50,203 nucleotides of DNA, taken from positions 1-50,203 of the forward strand of contig ONDJ01000019.1 in assembly GCA_900316575.1 (NCBI GenBank). Direction: 5' to 3'. The DNA is from an uncultured Prevotellaceae bacterium (GTDB lineage Bacteria > Bacteroidota > Bacteroidia > Bacteroidales > Bacteroidaceae). Below are positions 41,838 through 50,199 of this stretch, piece after piece. The translations under genes were made by a program, and so were the position numbers. The notes beneath the pieces are model-generated. The model made no database searches, was not told where the DNA came from, and worked only from the letters and a program-made list of their open reading frames with translations. Each line of letters starts with the position of its first letter. The first letter of the stretch is position 1.

Positions 41838-41954
41838 AATCAGTTGTCACAAATACAATCGTGAACCATGCCGCAAAATTCTGTCAAAAGTTCAGATAAA
41901 ACAAGCTTTTAGTGAAAAAAGTTTAGTCGAAAAGCGATTTTTATTTCTTATTGA

Positions 41955-41962
41955 CAAAATTA
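41955..41962 (-). promoter_or_regulatory. Candidate -7 box for the trp operon
   Basis: TAATTTTG on the minus strand; no good -33 TTTG. It would give a leader of about 110 nt before the leader peptide. A weaker alternative, TGTATTTG, lies near 41852. Confidence 0.35.
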
Positions 41963-42053
41963 CGCCGCTATTTGCTTACGTTTTGACAAGCAGGTGACCC
42001 CCCTCATTGCTGTATGTGAAGAGGAAAAAAATACTATTTTAGGGGCTCGCGCT

Positions 42054-42246
42054 CATGCGCGTCAACAAAATAAATATAAGCCCAATCAAAGTCAACCTAT
42101 AGTGTGAATAAGACCAAAAGTAGTCAACCTAAAACGTGAAACTACACAACCCAAATCGCGAAACTACAAGCTCTTCTATTTTTCACGGCCATGAAAAGTT
42201 AAGTTCATGGCCATGAAAAGTTTAGTCCACGCGCGTGAAAAATAAG
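42054..42246. repeat. Cluster of related short palindromes upstream of efp
   Basis: Within about 190 bases: ATGCGCGT; two copies of GTCAACCTA (42091 and 42123) and two of CG[TC]GAAACTACA (near 42135 and 42158); then three units that each have a palindromic core followed by GAAAA and [ST]-rich AGTTAAG/AGTTTAG/ATAAG: CACGGCCATGAAAAGTTAAG, TTCATGGCCATGAAAAGTTT and CCACGCGCGTGAAAAATAAG. Units are about 22-30 bases apart. The cores vary but stay self-complementary, which suggests selection on the dyad. No coding frame explains it. Confidence 0.6.
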
Positions 42247-42345
42247 ACAGTGTGCGTTCCCTTTCATCGTTGCGAAGACAGTCAGCGCTTTGGTCTCAGA
42301 AAACAAAAACTTCGTCTTTTGCTTTACTCTGCGCTTGCCTTGCAC

Positions 42346-42353
42346 TATCTTTG
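42346..42353 (+). promoter_or_regulatory. efp -7 promoter box
   Basis: TATCTTTG on the plus strand, matching TAnnTTTG, 52 bases before the efp ATG. The nearest TTTTG upstream is 24 bases away, slightly far for a -33 box. Confidence 0.55.
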
Positions 42354-42404
42354 CCCCCGAAAGGAGAAATACAATATTAAATAAAGCTTTATTTTTTTCT
42401 TTTT

Positions 42405-42971
42405 ATGATTAAGTCACAAGACATCAAGAAAGGTACTTGCATCCGCTTGGATGGCAAACTTTACTTTTGTGTGGATTTTCTGCACGTGAAGCCTGGAAAG
42501 GGCAACACAATCATGCGCACAACGCTTAAAGACGTGGTGAGCGGACGTGTATTGGAAAAGCGTTTCAACATTGGCGAGGCACTCGAAGATGTGCGCGTAG
42601 AACGTCGTCCGTATCAGTACAGCTATGCTGAGGGCGATACGCTCCATTTCCTCAATCAAGAAACGTGGGACGACGTTGCTATAAGCAAAGATCTCATCAC
42701 AGGCGTGCAATTTATGAAGGAAGGCGACGTGGTGGAAGTGGTGAGCGATGCTTCAACCGAGACAATCCTCTATGCCGAAATGCCTGTCAAGACACAATTG
42801 AAGGTGAAATACACCGAGCCTGGTCTGAAAGGCGATACCGCTACAAACACGCTCAAGCCTGCCACGCTCGAAAACGATGCTGAGGTGCGCGTCCCGCTCT
42901 TTATCAACGAGGGCGACCTTATTGAGGTTGACACGCGCGATGGTAGCTACGTGCAGCGCGTAAAGGCTTAA
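42405..42971 (+). CDS. efp: Translation elongation factor P
   Basis: 188 residues, the normal length. EF-P relieves ribosomes stalled at proline runs. Three beta-barrel domains are recognisable; the tip loop carrying the lysine that other bacteria modify reads VKPGKGNTIMRTTLKDVVSG (Lys near residue 32). The C-terminal domain ends VPLFINEGDLIEVDTRDGSYVQRV, the EF-P signature. No modification gene (epmA, ymfI-type) is in the window. Transcribed divergently from the trp operon and followed by a long terminator hairpin. Confidence 0.96.
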   Translation: MIKSQDIKKGTCIRLDGKLYFCVDFLHVKPGKGNTIMRTTLKDVVSGRVLEKRFNIGEALEDVRVERRPYQYSYAEGDTLHFLNQETWDDVAISKDLITGVQFMKEGDVVEVVSDASTETILYAEMPVKTQLKVKYTEPGLKGDTATNTLKPATLENDAEVRVPLFINEGDLIEVDTRDGSYVQRVKA

Positions 42972-43011
42972 GGCCTTTGTAGAACACTCCTACAAGAAAT
43001 ATCAAAACCAG

Positions 43012-43077
43012 GCACTGGTGGCGCAGGGTTACGCAGATGAAAAACGTTGCGCCGCCCCTGCGCTTTCAGTGCTTTTT
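43012..43077 (+). terminator. Long hairpin terminator after efp
   Basis: Nested arms GCACTG/CAGTGC (43012-43017, 43067-43072) and GCGCAGGG/CCCTGCGC (43021-43028, 43056-43063) with a structured loop, followed by TTTTT. The next gene begins 38 bases later, so it should separate efp from the beta-galactosidase. Confidence 0.8.
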
Positions 43078-43114
43078 CCATTTTTTTTTCTTCTAAACCT
43101 TTTTCTTACTCACG

Positions 43115-46100
43115 ATGAAAAAACTCTTATCCATAGTGGTGCTTCTTTGCGGCTTTGCTCTCCTACAAGCCCAGCCAATGGCCGACAGCACCTATCTCGT
43201 CACGACGGCCGATGGTAGCCGCTGTCTTTCTACGGGTGGAAAAACAACGCTCAATGCCCCTGTGCAGGTTGCTCCCACGGTGCAGAATGAGCATACTATC
43301 TGGCAGTTGGTGAAAGGCAATACAGGTTGGCTCGTAACCAACGTAGAGAGCGGATTGGCCATGGATATTCCCGCTTCGCGCAAGCCTTTGCAATGGTCGC
43401 CAGGGAAGGGCAATGCTAATCAGAACTATACGTTTGAGCCCGCAGGAGCGGATGTCTATAAACTTTATGCGCAAATCGGTGGCGAGAAGGTCTATATCGT
43501 GCTTGCTGTTCAAGGTGTGCAGACGACGACCGACGCTGCTCAGGCTACAACCGTGCGTCTCCAACGTGTCAGCTACACACGTCCTTACTACAAATGGCAG
43601 GACCAGACCGTCTTCGCTGAAAACGTACTGACACCGCGCACTGCCTATACGCCCTATCCCAATACCCAAAGCCTCAGGGCTGACAACATTCACTATGATT
43701 TCCCGTGGACAGACTCCAACAGCCCGCTACGCCTGAGCCTCAACGGAGTTTGGCGTTTGAAGTGGAGCACACTTCCCTGTGAAATCCCTGGTGAAAAAGA
43801 TTTCTATGGCTCGAGTGTTGACACACGCACTTGGGACACCATCAGTGTGCCTTCCTGTCTTGAGATGAAAGGATATGGCGAACCGCTTTATGTCAACGAA
43901 GAATTTGCTTTTGTTGACAATCCGCCCTACATCCGTACGCATCCCGACTTGAAAAACTCCGTAGCTTCCTATCGCCGCGACTTTCAGCTGCCCACTGCCT
44001 TTGCAGGCAAGCGTGTGTTGCTGCACTTCGATGGCATCTATGGTGCAGCGAGCATTTGGGTGAATGGCAAATACGTTGGTTACACCCAAGGAGCCAACAG
44101 CGAAGCCGCCTTTGATGTTTCGCCCTATGTGGAAATGGGACGGCGCAATTCTATCAGCGTTCAGCTCATTCGCCACAGCGACGGTTCGTATCTTGAGGGA
44201 CAGGATATGTGGCACATGAGTGGCATACACCGCGACGTGTATCTCACAGCCGTTCCGCAAGTGAGCATCAAGGACTTTGTGTTGCGTTCAGAGCTCGACA
44301 CGGCAGACTATCATCATGGTTCTTTCCGCGCTATCGTGCAGTTGGAAAATTCGCTTGCTGACGGACAGCCCCAAACGCGACTTCTAACCATGCGCCTCTT
44401 TGCTCCTTACGGAATGCTCGAAGCCGAAGAGAGCCGCGTGGTGACGATAGCAGCGGGTAAAAACGCCGTGGTGGAACTCGCGCTTGAAGAAGTATTCGGC
44501 GTTGCATTGTGGAGTGCTGAAGACCCGCAGCTCTATACCGTAGAACTATCTCTGAGCGACAACGGCGAGGAAACCGAGGCGATTAGCCGCAAATTCGGTT
44601 TTCGCGATGTGCGTATCCGTGACGGACTGGTGCTACTGAATGGTGAGCGCATCTATCTCAAGGGCGTAAACACTCAAGACACGCACTATTCGAATGGGCG
44701 CACCATGGACGTTGCTACGATGGAAACCGACGTGAGAATGATGAAGCAAGCAGGTGTCAACACCGTGCGCTGTTCGCACTACCCCCGTCAGCATCGTATG
44801 TACAGCTTGTTCGACTATTATGGTCTTTATTGCATGGACGAGGCCGATTTGGAGTGCCACAAGAATTGGAGCGACGGCGGAACGATGTCGTCCGACACGA
44901 CTTGGTTGCCGGCCTACCTTGATCGCGAGCGTCGCATGGTGATGCAGCATCGCAACTACAGTAGTATTCTATTCTGGAGTCTAGGCAACGAGTCGGGTGG
45001 CGGCTCTAATTTTGATGCCTGCTATGCACTTGTGCGTCAGTTAGACCCCACACGTCCTGTCCATTACGAAGGAGCCACGCGTGCTCGCCAGTATCAAGCT
45101 TCCGACCTCTTCTCGCAGATGTATCCCGCAGTGAGCGTGGCAAAGAAAAATGCCAATGGCAACGATGCGCGTCAGCCCTACTTTATCTGTGAATATGCGC
45201 ACGCGATGGGCAATGGTGTGGGCAACTTGCAAGAATACTGGGACGAAATCATTGGTTCGCGCTACGGCGTAGGTGCTTGTATCTGGGACTGGGTGGACCA
45301 AAGCATTCTTGACGGCAACGACATTCGCAAGGGCAATACGGCTCAAAACGGTTTGCCCCGCTTGATGACGGGCAATGACTACGGCGGACCCAATCAGGCC
45401 AACTTCGTCAACAATGGCATCCTGACCGCAACACGCGAGTGGTCGCCAAAACTCACCGAGGTCAAGCAAGTGTATCAACCCATCCGTTTCCTCGCTTGGG
45501 ACGCAGCTACCCGAACCGTAACGGTACGCAACGATGCTGCATTTACCAGTACGGATGAATACGCAGTGAGCTATAGCCTGCTTTGTGAAGGGCGCGAGGT
45601 GGAGCATCGTACCATAGATGCTCCAAGCATAGCCCCTGGCGAAACTGGTCAATTCGTTCTTCCTCTGAAGCATAAGGTAAAGCCCGGCAAAGAATATACC
45701 GTGCAAATCGACTTCGAGCTGATCGAAGAAACCAATTGGGCGACAGCGGGATATAGCATTGCTGGTGCAGACTTTATGTTGCAAGAGCGTTCGCCTCTGC
45801 TCCCTGCTGTTCGTGCCAAGAAGAACGTTTCGGCCTATGGCGACTATGCCGCTGGCGGTCCGATGGGTGTTAGTGCTAATGGCGTGACGCTCGGTCATGC
45901 CCCGAATGGCGGTGTGACGTGTAGCTTGTTTAAGCAAGCTCCCGAGTTCGACAGCTTTGCTTATGTAGAAAACTTCAAGGGAGCCTATCCTGCCAACAAT
46001 GCCGTGCAGTCGCGCCGCGTTAGCCCTATTGCAGTCAATAGCAACGGAGCAGCAACCCTCACCGAAGAAGTTCAGACCGAGCAATGCGACTATACGTTGC

Positions 46101-46630
46101 TCTATACCCTCTTCGGCGATGGAACTTTGGACATTCAAGCCACGTTCCAGCCCAAGCGTGAAGGCTTGCGCCGCATAGGACTTGTGATGCAACTGCCTGA
46201 AGCACTCCAAAATGTAAGTTACTATGGCCGTGGCCCGCAGGAAAACTATCCCGACCGTATGCTCGGCTCGCGACTCGGTCGATACGAAACTACGGTTGCT
46301 GACAACTTTTGGCCTTATGCTCATCCGCAGAGTTGTGGCAACCACATGGACATACGCGAAGCCTCGTTCACACGCACTGACGGCAAGGGTCTGAAGTTGG
46401 AAACCCAAGGCAACGTAGCCATGCAGTTCCTTCCTTTCTCCGATCGAACGATGGCCGCAACGCGCCATCCTTGGGATTTGAAGCCCGAAGGAGTAATCCT
46501 TCACCTTGATGCAGCCATTCAAGGCGTAGGCAATGGTTCTTGTGGCGGAGGAAACGAGACGTTGCCGCAGTATCGCTGCCCAGGCACAGGAACGCTGACC
46601 TATACCCTGCGATTTACACCTTTGAAGTAA
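43115..46630 (+). CDS. Secreted lectin-GH2 beta-galactosidase (second copy)
   Basis: 1171 residues. Signal peptide MKKLLSIVVLLCGFALLQAQP. Residues about 23-150 form one ricin-like module (TYLVTTADGSRCLSTGG..., several QxW patterns). LacZ-type GH2 follows: SCLEMKGYGEPLYVNEEFAF, HFDGIYGAASIWVNGKYVGYTQG, DGSYLEGQDMWHMSGIHRDVYL, LKGVNTQDTHYSNGRTMDV, acid/base Glu 626 in WSLGNES, nucleophile Glu 693 in CEYAHAMGN. The C-terminal small-chain domain ends TYTLRFTPLK at the stop, without the YDLQGRR tail of the copy at 10862-15058, and one lectin module is missing compared with it. It should therefore be periplasmic or differently exported, releasing beta-galactose. A POT transporter gene follows 34 bases later. 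Confidence 0.93.
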   Translation: MKKLLSIVVLLCGFALLQAQPMADSTYLVTTADGSRCLSTGGKTTLNAPVQVAPTVQNEHTIWQLVKGNTGWLVTNVESGLAMDIPASRKPLQWSPGKGNANQNYTFEPAGADVYKLYAQIGGEKVYIVLAVQGVQTTTDAAQATTVRLQRVSYTRPYYKWQDQTVFAENVLTPRTAYTPYPNTQSLRADNIHYDFPWTDSNSPLRLSLNGVWRLKWSTLPCEIPGEKDFYGSSVDTRTWDTISVPSCLEMKGYGEPLYVNEEFAFVDNPPYIRTHPDLKNSVASYRRDFQLPTAFAGKRVLLHFDGIYGAASIWVNGKYVGYTQGANSEAAFDVSPYVEMGRRNSISVQLIRHSDGSYLEGQDMWHMSGIHRDVYLTAVPQVSIKDFVLRSELDTADYHHGSFRAIVQLENSLADGQPQTRLLTMRLFAPYGMLEAEESRVVTIAAGKNAVVELALEEVFGVALWSAEDPQLYTVELSLSDNGEETEAISRKFGFRDVRIRDGLVLLNGERIYLKGVNTQDTHYSNGRTMDVATMETDVRMMKQAGVNTVRCSHYPRQHRMYSLFDYYGLYCMDEADLECHKNWSDGGTMSSDTTWLPAYLDRERRMVMQHRNYSSILFWSLGNESGGGSNFDACYALVRQLDPTRPVHYEGATRARQYQASDLFSQMYPAVSVAKKNANGNDARQPYFICEYAHAMGNGVGNLQEYWDEIIGSRYGVGACIWDWVDQSILDGNDIRKGNTAQNGLPRLMTGNDYGGPNQANFVNNGILTATREWSPKLTEVKQVYQPIRFLAWDAATRTVTVRNDAAFTSTDEYAVSYSLLCEGREVEHRTIDAPSIAPGETGQFVLPLKHKVKPGKEYTVQIDFELIEETNWATAGYSIAGADFMLQERSPLLPAVRAKKNVSAYGDYAAGGPMGVSANGVTLGHAPNGGVTCSLFKQAPEFDSFAYVENFKGAYPANNAVQSRRVSPIAVNSNGAATLTEEVQTEQCDYTLLYTLFGDGTLDIQATFQPKREGLRRIGLVMQLPEALQNVSYYGRGPQENYPDRMLGSRLGRYETTVADNFWPYAHPQSCGNHMDIREASFTRTDGKGLKLETQGNVAMQFLPFSDRTMAATRHPWDLKPEGVILHLDAAIQGVGNGSCGGGNETLPQYRCPGTGTLTYTLRFTPLK

Positions 46631-46664
46631 GCAAAAGAATAAATAATAAACCATACTAAATTCT

Positions 46665-48185
46665 ATGTTTGAAAACCAACCAAAAGGGCTTTACGCCCTT
46701 GCGCTGGCCAACACCGGCGAGCGCTTCGGCTACTACACCATGTTAGCCGTCTTCGCACTTTTCTTGCGCGAGAACTTTGGGCTGGCTCCTGGAACAGCAG
46801 GAGCAATCTACAGCACGTTCCTTGCCCTTGTCTATTTCCTGCCGCTCTTTGGTGGTATGATGGCCGACAAGTTTGGCTATGGCAAGATGGTCACCATCGG
46901 CATTCTCATCATGTTTCTTGGCTATTTGATGCTGTCTGTACCCCTTGGCGGCGATCTCGTTGCTATGATTGGCATGATTGCCGCATTGTTGCTCATCAGC
47001 TTTGGAACAGGTTTGTTCAAGGGCAATCTGCAAGTGATGGTGGGAAACCTCTACGACGAAGCACGTTTCAGTACTTCGCGCGACAGCGGTTTTTCCATCT
47101 TCTACATGGCCATAAATATCGGTGCGCTCTTTGCGCCAACGGCAGCAGTGAAGATTATGGAATGGGCTGAAACCTCCCTGGGCTACAGCCATGCTGACGC
47201 TTATCACTTTGCTTTTGCAGTGGCTTGTGTATCACTGGTGTTGTCAATCGCTATCTACTATGGCTTCCGCTCCACGTTCCGTCATGTTGAGAGCGATAAG
47301 AAAAAGGACGCTGCGGCTAAAGTGGTAGATGAACCCGAAGACCCGAAAGATACCAAAGACCGCGTCGTGGCACTCTGTTTGGTATTTGCTGTTGTAATCT
47401 TCTTCTGGATGGCTTTCCATCAGAACGGATTGACGCTAACTTACTTCGCCGACGAGTTTGTCACGCCCACCGTGACAGGTGCTGCCGCCATGCCGTTTGA
47501 TGTGATCAACCTGGTGCTCTGCATCGTGATGGTTTACGGGCTGTTCTCGCTCGTTCAGGGAAAGACCGCCAAAACGAAAAGTATTGCCGCTGTGGTAATT
47601 GTTGCCTGTCTGGGTGTGCTCTGTTATCAATACACAGCGTCAGAGGGTCAGGAAGTAGCGCTCGCTGCACCCATCTTCCAGCAGTTCAATCCAGCCTTTG
47701 TCGTAGCGTTGACGCCCGTTAGCTTGGCTATCTTCGGATGGTTGGCTTCAAAAGGTAAGGAACCCAGTGCCCCACGCAAGATTGCTTATGGTATGCTCGT
47801 GGCTGGTGCTGCCTATCTCATCATGGTGGCAGGGTCTGTAAGTCTGCTGTCGCCCGATGCTCAAGCGGCTGCTGCCGATGTCGACAAAACCTTTGCAAGC
47901 CCTAACTACTTGATCGGAACCTACCTTGTATTGACCTTTGGTGAGCTGTTGCTTAGTCCAATGGGCATTTCCTTTGTGTCGAAAGTGGCTCCTGCCAAAC
48001 TGAAAGGCACTATGATGGGCGGTTGGTTTGTAGCTACTGCATTGGGTAACTTCCTCGTCAGCGTGGGAGGCTTCCTGTGGGGTGGTCTGCCGCTTTGGAT
48101 TGTTTGGACCGTATTTATTGTCCTCTGTTTGCTCAGCGCAGCCTTTATGTTTGCTGTGATGAAACGCTTAGAAAAGGTGGCTTAG
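46665..48185 (+). CDS. POT family proton-coupled peptide transporter
   Basis: 506 residues of major-facilitator topology with twelve or more transmembrane helices. Family signatures: LANTGERFGYYTMLAVFALFLRENFG at the start (the ExxERFxYY-type proton motif appears as GERFGYY), FLPLFGGMMADKFGYGKMV, and SFGTGLFKGNLQVMVGNLYD. The central charged loop (DKKKDAAAKVVDEPEDPKDTKDR) separates the halves, and the FTR/PTR2-type late block TYLVLTFGELLLSPMGISFVSKVAPAKLKGTMMGGWF is intact. It imports di- and tripeptides with protons. Its place between a beta-galactosidase and an N-glycanase suggests uptake of peptides from deglycosylated proteins (inference). Confidence 0.93.
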   Translation: MFENQPKGLYALALANTGERFGYYTMLAVFALFLRENFGLAPGTAGAIYSTFLALVYFLPLFGGMMADKFGYGKMVTIGILIMFLGYLMLSVPLGGDLVAMIGMIAALLLISFGTGLFKGNLQVMVGNLYDEARFSTSRDSGFSIFYMAINIGALFAPTAAVKIMEWAETSLGYSHADAYHFAFAVACVSLVLSIAIYYGFRSTFRHVESDKKKDAAAKVVDEPEDPKDTKDRVVALCLVFAVVIFFWMAFHQNGLTLTYFADEFVTPTVTGAAAMPFDVINLVLCIVMVYGLFSLVQGKTAKTKSIAAVVIVACLGVLCYQYTASEGQEVALAAPIFQQFNPAFVVALTPVSLAIFGWLASKGKEPSAPRKIAYGMLVAGAAYLIMVAGSVSLLSPDAQAAAADVDKTFASPNYLIGTYLVLTFGELLLSPMGISFVSKVAPAKLKGTMMGGWFVATALGNFLVSVGGFLWGGLPLWIVWTVFIVLCLLSAAFMFAVMKRLEKVA

Positions 48186-48206
48186 GACAATTATAACTCC
48201 TCACAT

Positions 48207-48272
48207 CAACGACGCGAAGAGACGCAAAGAAACCTTTTTGAGAAAGAAACTTTGCGCGTCTTCGTGTCGTTG
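48207..48272. repeat. 23-bp imperfect inverted repeat between POT and PNGase genes
   Basis: CAACGACGCGAAGA...GCAAAG (48207-48229) pairs with 48250-48272 apart from two or three positions, around a 20-base loop. No U-tract follows on the plus strand, so simple termination is doubtful; related sequence lies in the hairpin at 49547-49585. Confidence 0.65.
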
Positions 48273-48286
48273 TGTGACAACCGACT

Positions 48287-49513
48287 ATGAAAAGATTCTT
48301 ATTCGTTCCGCTCTGCTTGGCTTGCCTCTTTGTGCAAGCCGTTCCGTTCGACACCATATATAATAATATGGTGTTTGATCGTCGTATCGTGAACTTCAGT
48401 GAGACCGAACATCCTGGAAGTATCTGCCAAGAACCCGACGGAACGCTCGTTATAGGCAACGGGCGCATCGTGCTGCGCAAAGTGTGTTTGCCAAAAACGC
48501 GGCGCGATGCTCGTCTCACCGTTCGCGTCAGCTTGCGTTCGCATGGTGACCGATGGGACAAGGCTGGCAGTGTTTTCCTCATTCCCTGTGAGCAGCCAGT
48601 GAGCATGATTTCAGTAGCACAAGGCGCGGCTTCCTATCCCGATCTCAGCGTCTGCGGCGAAAAGTTCCCAGGTATCGTAAGCACGCATCCTTATTATGCA
48701 CCGAGCGTAGAGTTACTTCGTTTCATGACACCCTTTGGCGTGGGATATTACACACCGCGCGACAGCATCTCCCGCGAGCGCATTCAGCCCGCTTGGCTTG
48801 ATGAGTATGCCGACAGCGTGGAATGGCTGCAAGATGCTACCGACCGCCTACCCATACTTCAGGATAGCTGTTGGGTGGGATTGGCTATAGACACGTGGAC
48901 CGCTGAGGGCTACCAAGCCTCGGTTCAACTCATACTTGAGGAGAGCCGTTTGAAAGGCGACAAAGCACCTGTGCGCCATGTAGAGCCTTTGGTCAATACA
49001 CTCGCCTATTATCAACAAACCTACTGCGACCTCTTTGCACGTCAGCCCTTAACAACTACAGTTGCTCTGCCTCGAAAGGCTCGCAATGCGATGCTCTACT
49101 ATGTAGTCAGTGGTCACGGAGGACACAGCGGCGGCGATGAGTTTACACCCTGCGAAAACATCCTTTCCTTTGACGGGCGCGAAGTATGTCGCTTCACTCC
49201 CTGGCGCACCGACTGCTATACCTTTCGTCGCTTCAATCCCTCCACTGGCGTGTGGCTTCGCGAACGCGAGGCGAGCTATATCACCAATCAAGGCACACGC
49301 GGGCAGAAGCGTATAGAAGAAACCATAGCCTCGTCCGACCTCTCGCGCTCAGGCTGGTGCCCAGGCAGCGATGTCCCGCCGATGCGCATACCTCTTGGCA
49401 CGCTTGACGCAGGGAAACATACCCTAACGATAAGTATTCCCGATGCACAGCCAGCTGATGGCGATAAGCTCAATCACTGGCTCGTCTCTTCCTGGCTCAC
49501 ATGGGAAGAATAG
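48287..49513 (+). CDS. PNGase F-like N-glycanase (peptide-N4-(N-acetylglucosaminyl)asparagine amidase)
   Basis: 408 residues with signal peptide MKRFLFVPLCLACLFVQA. Two domains like PNGase F. In the N-terminal one SHGDRWDKAGSVFLIP carries the catalytic-type Asp (residue 91). In the C-terminal one VVSGHGGHSGGDEF (His 277, Glu 285), a second pair of domain features CRFTPWRTDCYTFRRFNPSTGVWL, and the late SRSGWCPGSDVPPMRIPLG with VSSWLTW match the family. It would cut the amide bond between asparagine and N-linked glycans, turning Asn into Asp. Cysteines at several sites suggest disulfides in an exported enzyme. No type IX-like tail is present. It is last in the beta-galactosidase - POT - PNGase run, 101 bases after POT. 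Confidence 0.87.
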   Translation: MKRFLFVPLCLACLFVQAVPFDTIYNNMVFDRRIVNFSETEHPGSICQEPDGTLVIGNGRIVLRKVCLPKTRRDARLTVRVSLRSHGDRWDKAGSVFLIPCEQPVSMISVAQGAASYPDLSVCGEKFPGIVSTHPYYAPSVELLRFMTPFGVGYYTPRDSISRERIQPAWLDEYADSVEWLQDATDRLPILQDSCWVGLAIDTWTAEGYQASVQLILEESRLKGDKAPVRHVEPLVNTLAYYQQTYCDLFARQPLTTTVALPRKARNAMLYYVVSGHGGHSGGDEFTPCENILSFDGREVCRFTPWRTDCYTFRRFNPSTGVWLREREASYITNQGTRGQKRIEETIASSDLSRSGWCPGSDVPPMRIPLGTLDAGKHTLTISIPDAQPADGDKLNHWLVSSWLTWEE

Positions 49514-49546
49514 TCGCCTGGTAGCGGTTTCAGGCTTAGATACAAC

Positions 49547-49585
49547 AAGGACGCAAGGTCTAAAACAGAGAAACCTTGCGTCCTT
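49547..49585. terminator. Hairpin downstream of the PNGase gene
   Basis: Perfect 13-bp stem AAGGACGCAAGGT (49547-49559) with ACCTTGCGTCCTT (49573-49585), loop of 13. No T-run follows on either strand, so termination would need another mechanism; it may mark the 3' end of the PNGase mRNA. Confidence 0.55.
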
Positions 49586-49609
49586 GCTGTGTAGTAACTT
49601 GTTGTAAAC

Positions 49610-49840
49610 TCAGCATTCTCCAATAGCCTGTGCCCAAATCCGTACAGGTCTGACAACCTCACGAGGGATGTAGCTTCGCGCATAGGCACGAATGTATTGC
49701 AGAATGTCGGGGCGAGGTTGAGGGACTTTCGGTGTAGAATGCACCATAAGCAAGCTAAGTAAAAGTAAAAGAAGTGAATGAAAAAGTAGAATATCGAAGT
49801 TTCGGCGTCTTCTATAAGTATAACGGCGAGCACCCTGCAA
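49610..49840 (-). CDS. Doubtful small membrane protein
   Basis: 76 residues: basic N-terminus (RRYTYRRRRNFD), one hydrophobic stretch FHSLLLLLLSLLMVHS, and a Pro/Arg-rich C-terminus (PKVPQPRPDILQYIRAYARSYIPREVVRP). The charge layout fits a single-pass membrane protein, but no promoter box or family is recognised and the composition could be chance. An overlapping minus-strand frame of 146 residues is less plausible. Confidence 0.3.
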   Translation of the reverse strand: MQGARRYTYRRRRNFDILLFHSLLLLLLSLLMVHSTPKVPQPRPDILQYIRAYARSYIPREVVRPVRIWAQAIGEC

Positions 49841-50169
49841 TTATTATAAAAGGACATGAAATGTTTGTGGTGTCTCTTCTTGTTTTTTCGTACAGCAGGT
49901 CTTGCTGCAACCAATTAGAGAGCCTTTTCTAAGCAAAACGCTATAAAGCAATCAATTAGTTTTGTTCATTTATAGCTGATGCACTATATTTGCCGTTGAA
50001 ATCAAACAACTGCAAGTGTGCTGTTCGTGGTTTCAACATAACATACAGAACGTCTTCAAAACGTATTCTTCTGCTGAAAGTCTTCTTGCAGGCGAGACGC
50101 CTGCGCTCCCAAGGCATTGCGACACCTTGGAGAATCGTCAACATTTCTAATCCATAAAACCTCAAAACA
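49841..50169 (+). other. Long 5' leader with several hairpins at the window end
   Basis: After the promoter at 49961-49992 comes about 170 nt of untranslated sequence with stems GTTGAAA/TTTCAAC (49996-50033), GCAGGCG-AGA-CGCCTGC (50088-50104) and CTCC-CAAGG/CCTTG-GAG (50107-50135). No riboswitch class was recognised. Before the promoter (49841-49960) nothing is seen. Confidence 0.45.
49961..49992 (+). promoter_or_regulatory. Consensus Bacteroidetes promoter near the window end
   Basis: TTTG (49961-49964), exactly 20-base spacer, TATATTTG (49985-49992): the best match in the window, driving transcription to the right. Confidence 0.75.
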
Positions 50170-50199
50170 ATGAAACAACGATTACTTCTCACCTTCTAA
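50170..50199 (+). other. Nine-codon open frame at the window edge
   Basis: ATG at 50170 opens M-K-Q-R-L-L-L-T-F, which looks like the start of a signal peptide, but a TAA stops it at 50197. It could be a leader peptide, a gene start broken by a frameshift, or chance; four bases follow before the window ends. Confidence 0.35.

Noticed and set aside
41845-41859. TGTATTTG immediately upstream of the leader peptide as the trp promoter
   Set aside because: It lacks the A at position two of the -7 box and has a 16-base spacer to the nearest TTTG; the TAATTTTG box at 41955 fits slightly better, though neither is strong.
41609-41997. Two plus-strand frames (70 and 80 residues) in the trp leader region
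   Set aside because: They run opposite to the trp leader RNA, have no promoter and unremarkable sequence; the terminator and leader-peptide reading explains the region better.
42054-42246. Palindromic cluster as a CRISPR array or origin of replication
   Set aside because: Unit length and spacing are irregular, there is no constant repeat with unique spacers, and no DnaA-box series or replication gene is present.
45041-46654. Open frame of 537 residues on the minus strand inside the second beta-galactosidase gene
   Set aside because: Antisense to a clearly functional GH2 gene; composition follows the coding-strand codon pattern and no domain is recognisable.
48207-48272. Inverted repeat as an intrinsic terminator of the POT transporter gene
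   Set aside because: No T-run follows the right arm on the plus strand; listed as a repeat instead.
49474-49914. Minus-strand frame of 146 residues overlapping the PNGase 3' end
   Set aside because: It overlaps the PNGase coding end and has no signal, domain or promoter; the shorter frame at 49610-49840 was kept only as doubtful.
50088-50104. GCAGGCG-AGA-CGCCTGC stem as a terminator
   Set aside because: No T-run follows, and it sits within a leader after a strong promoter.
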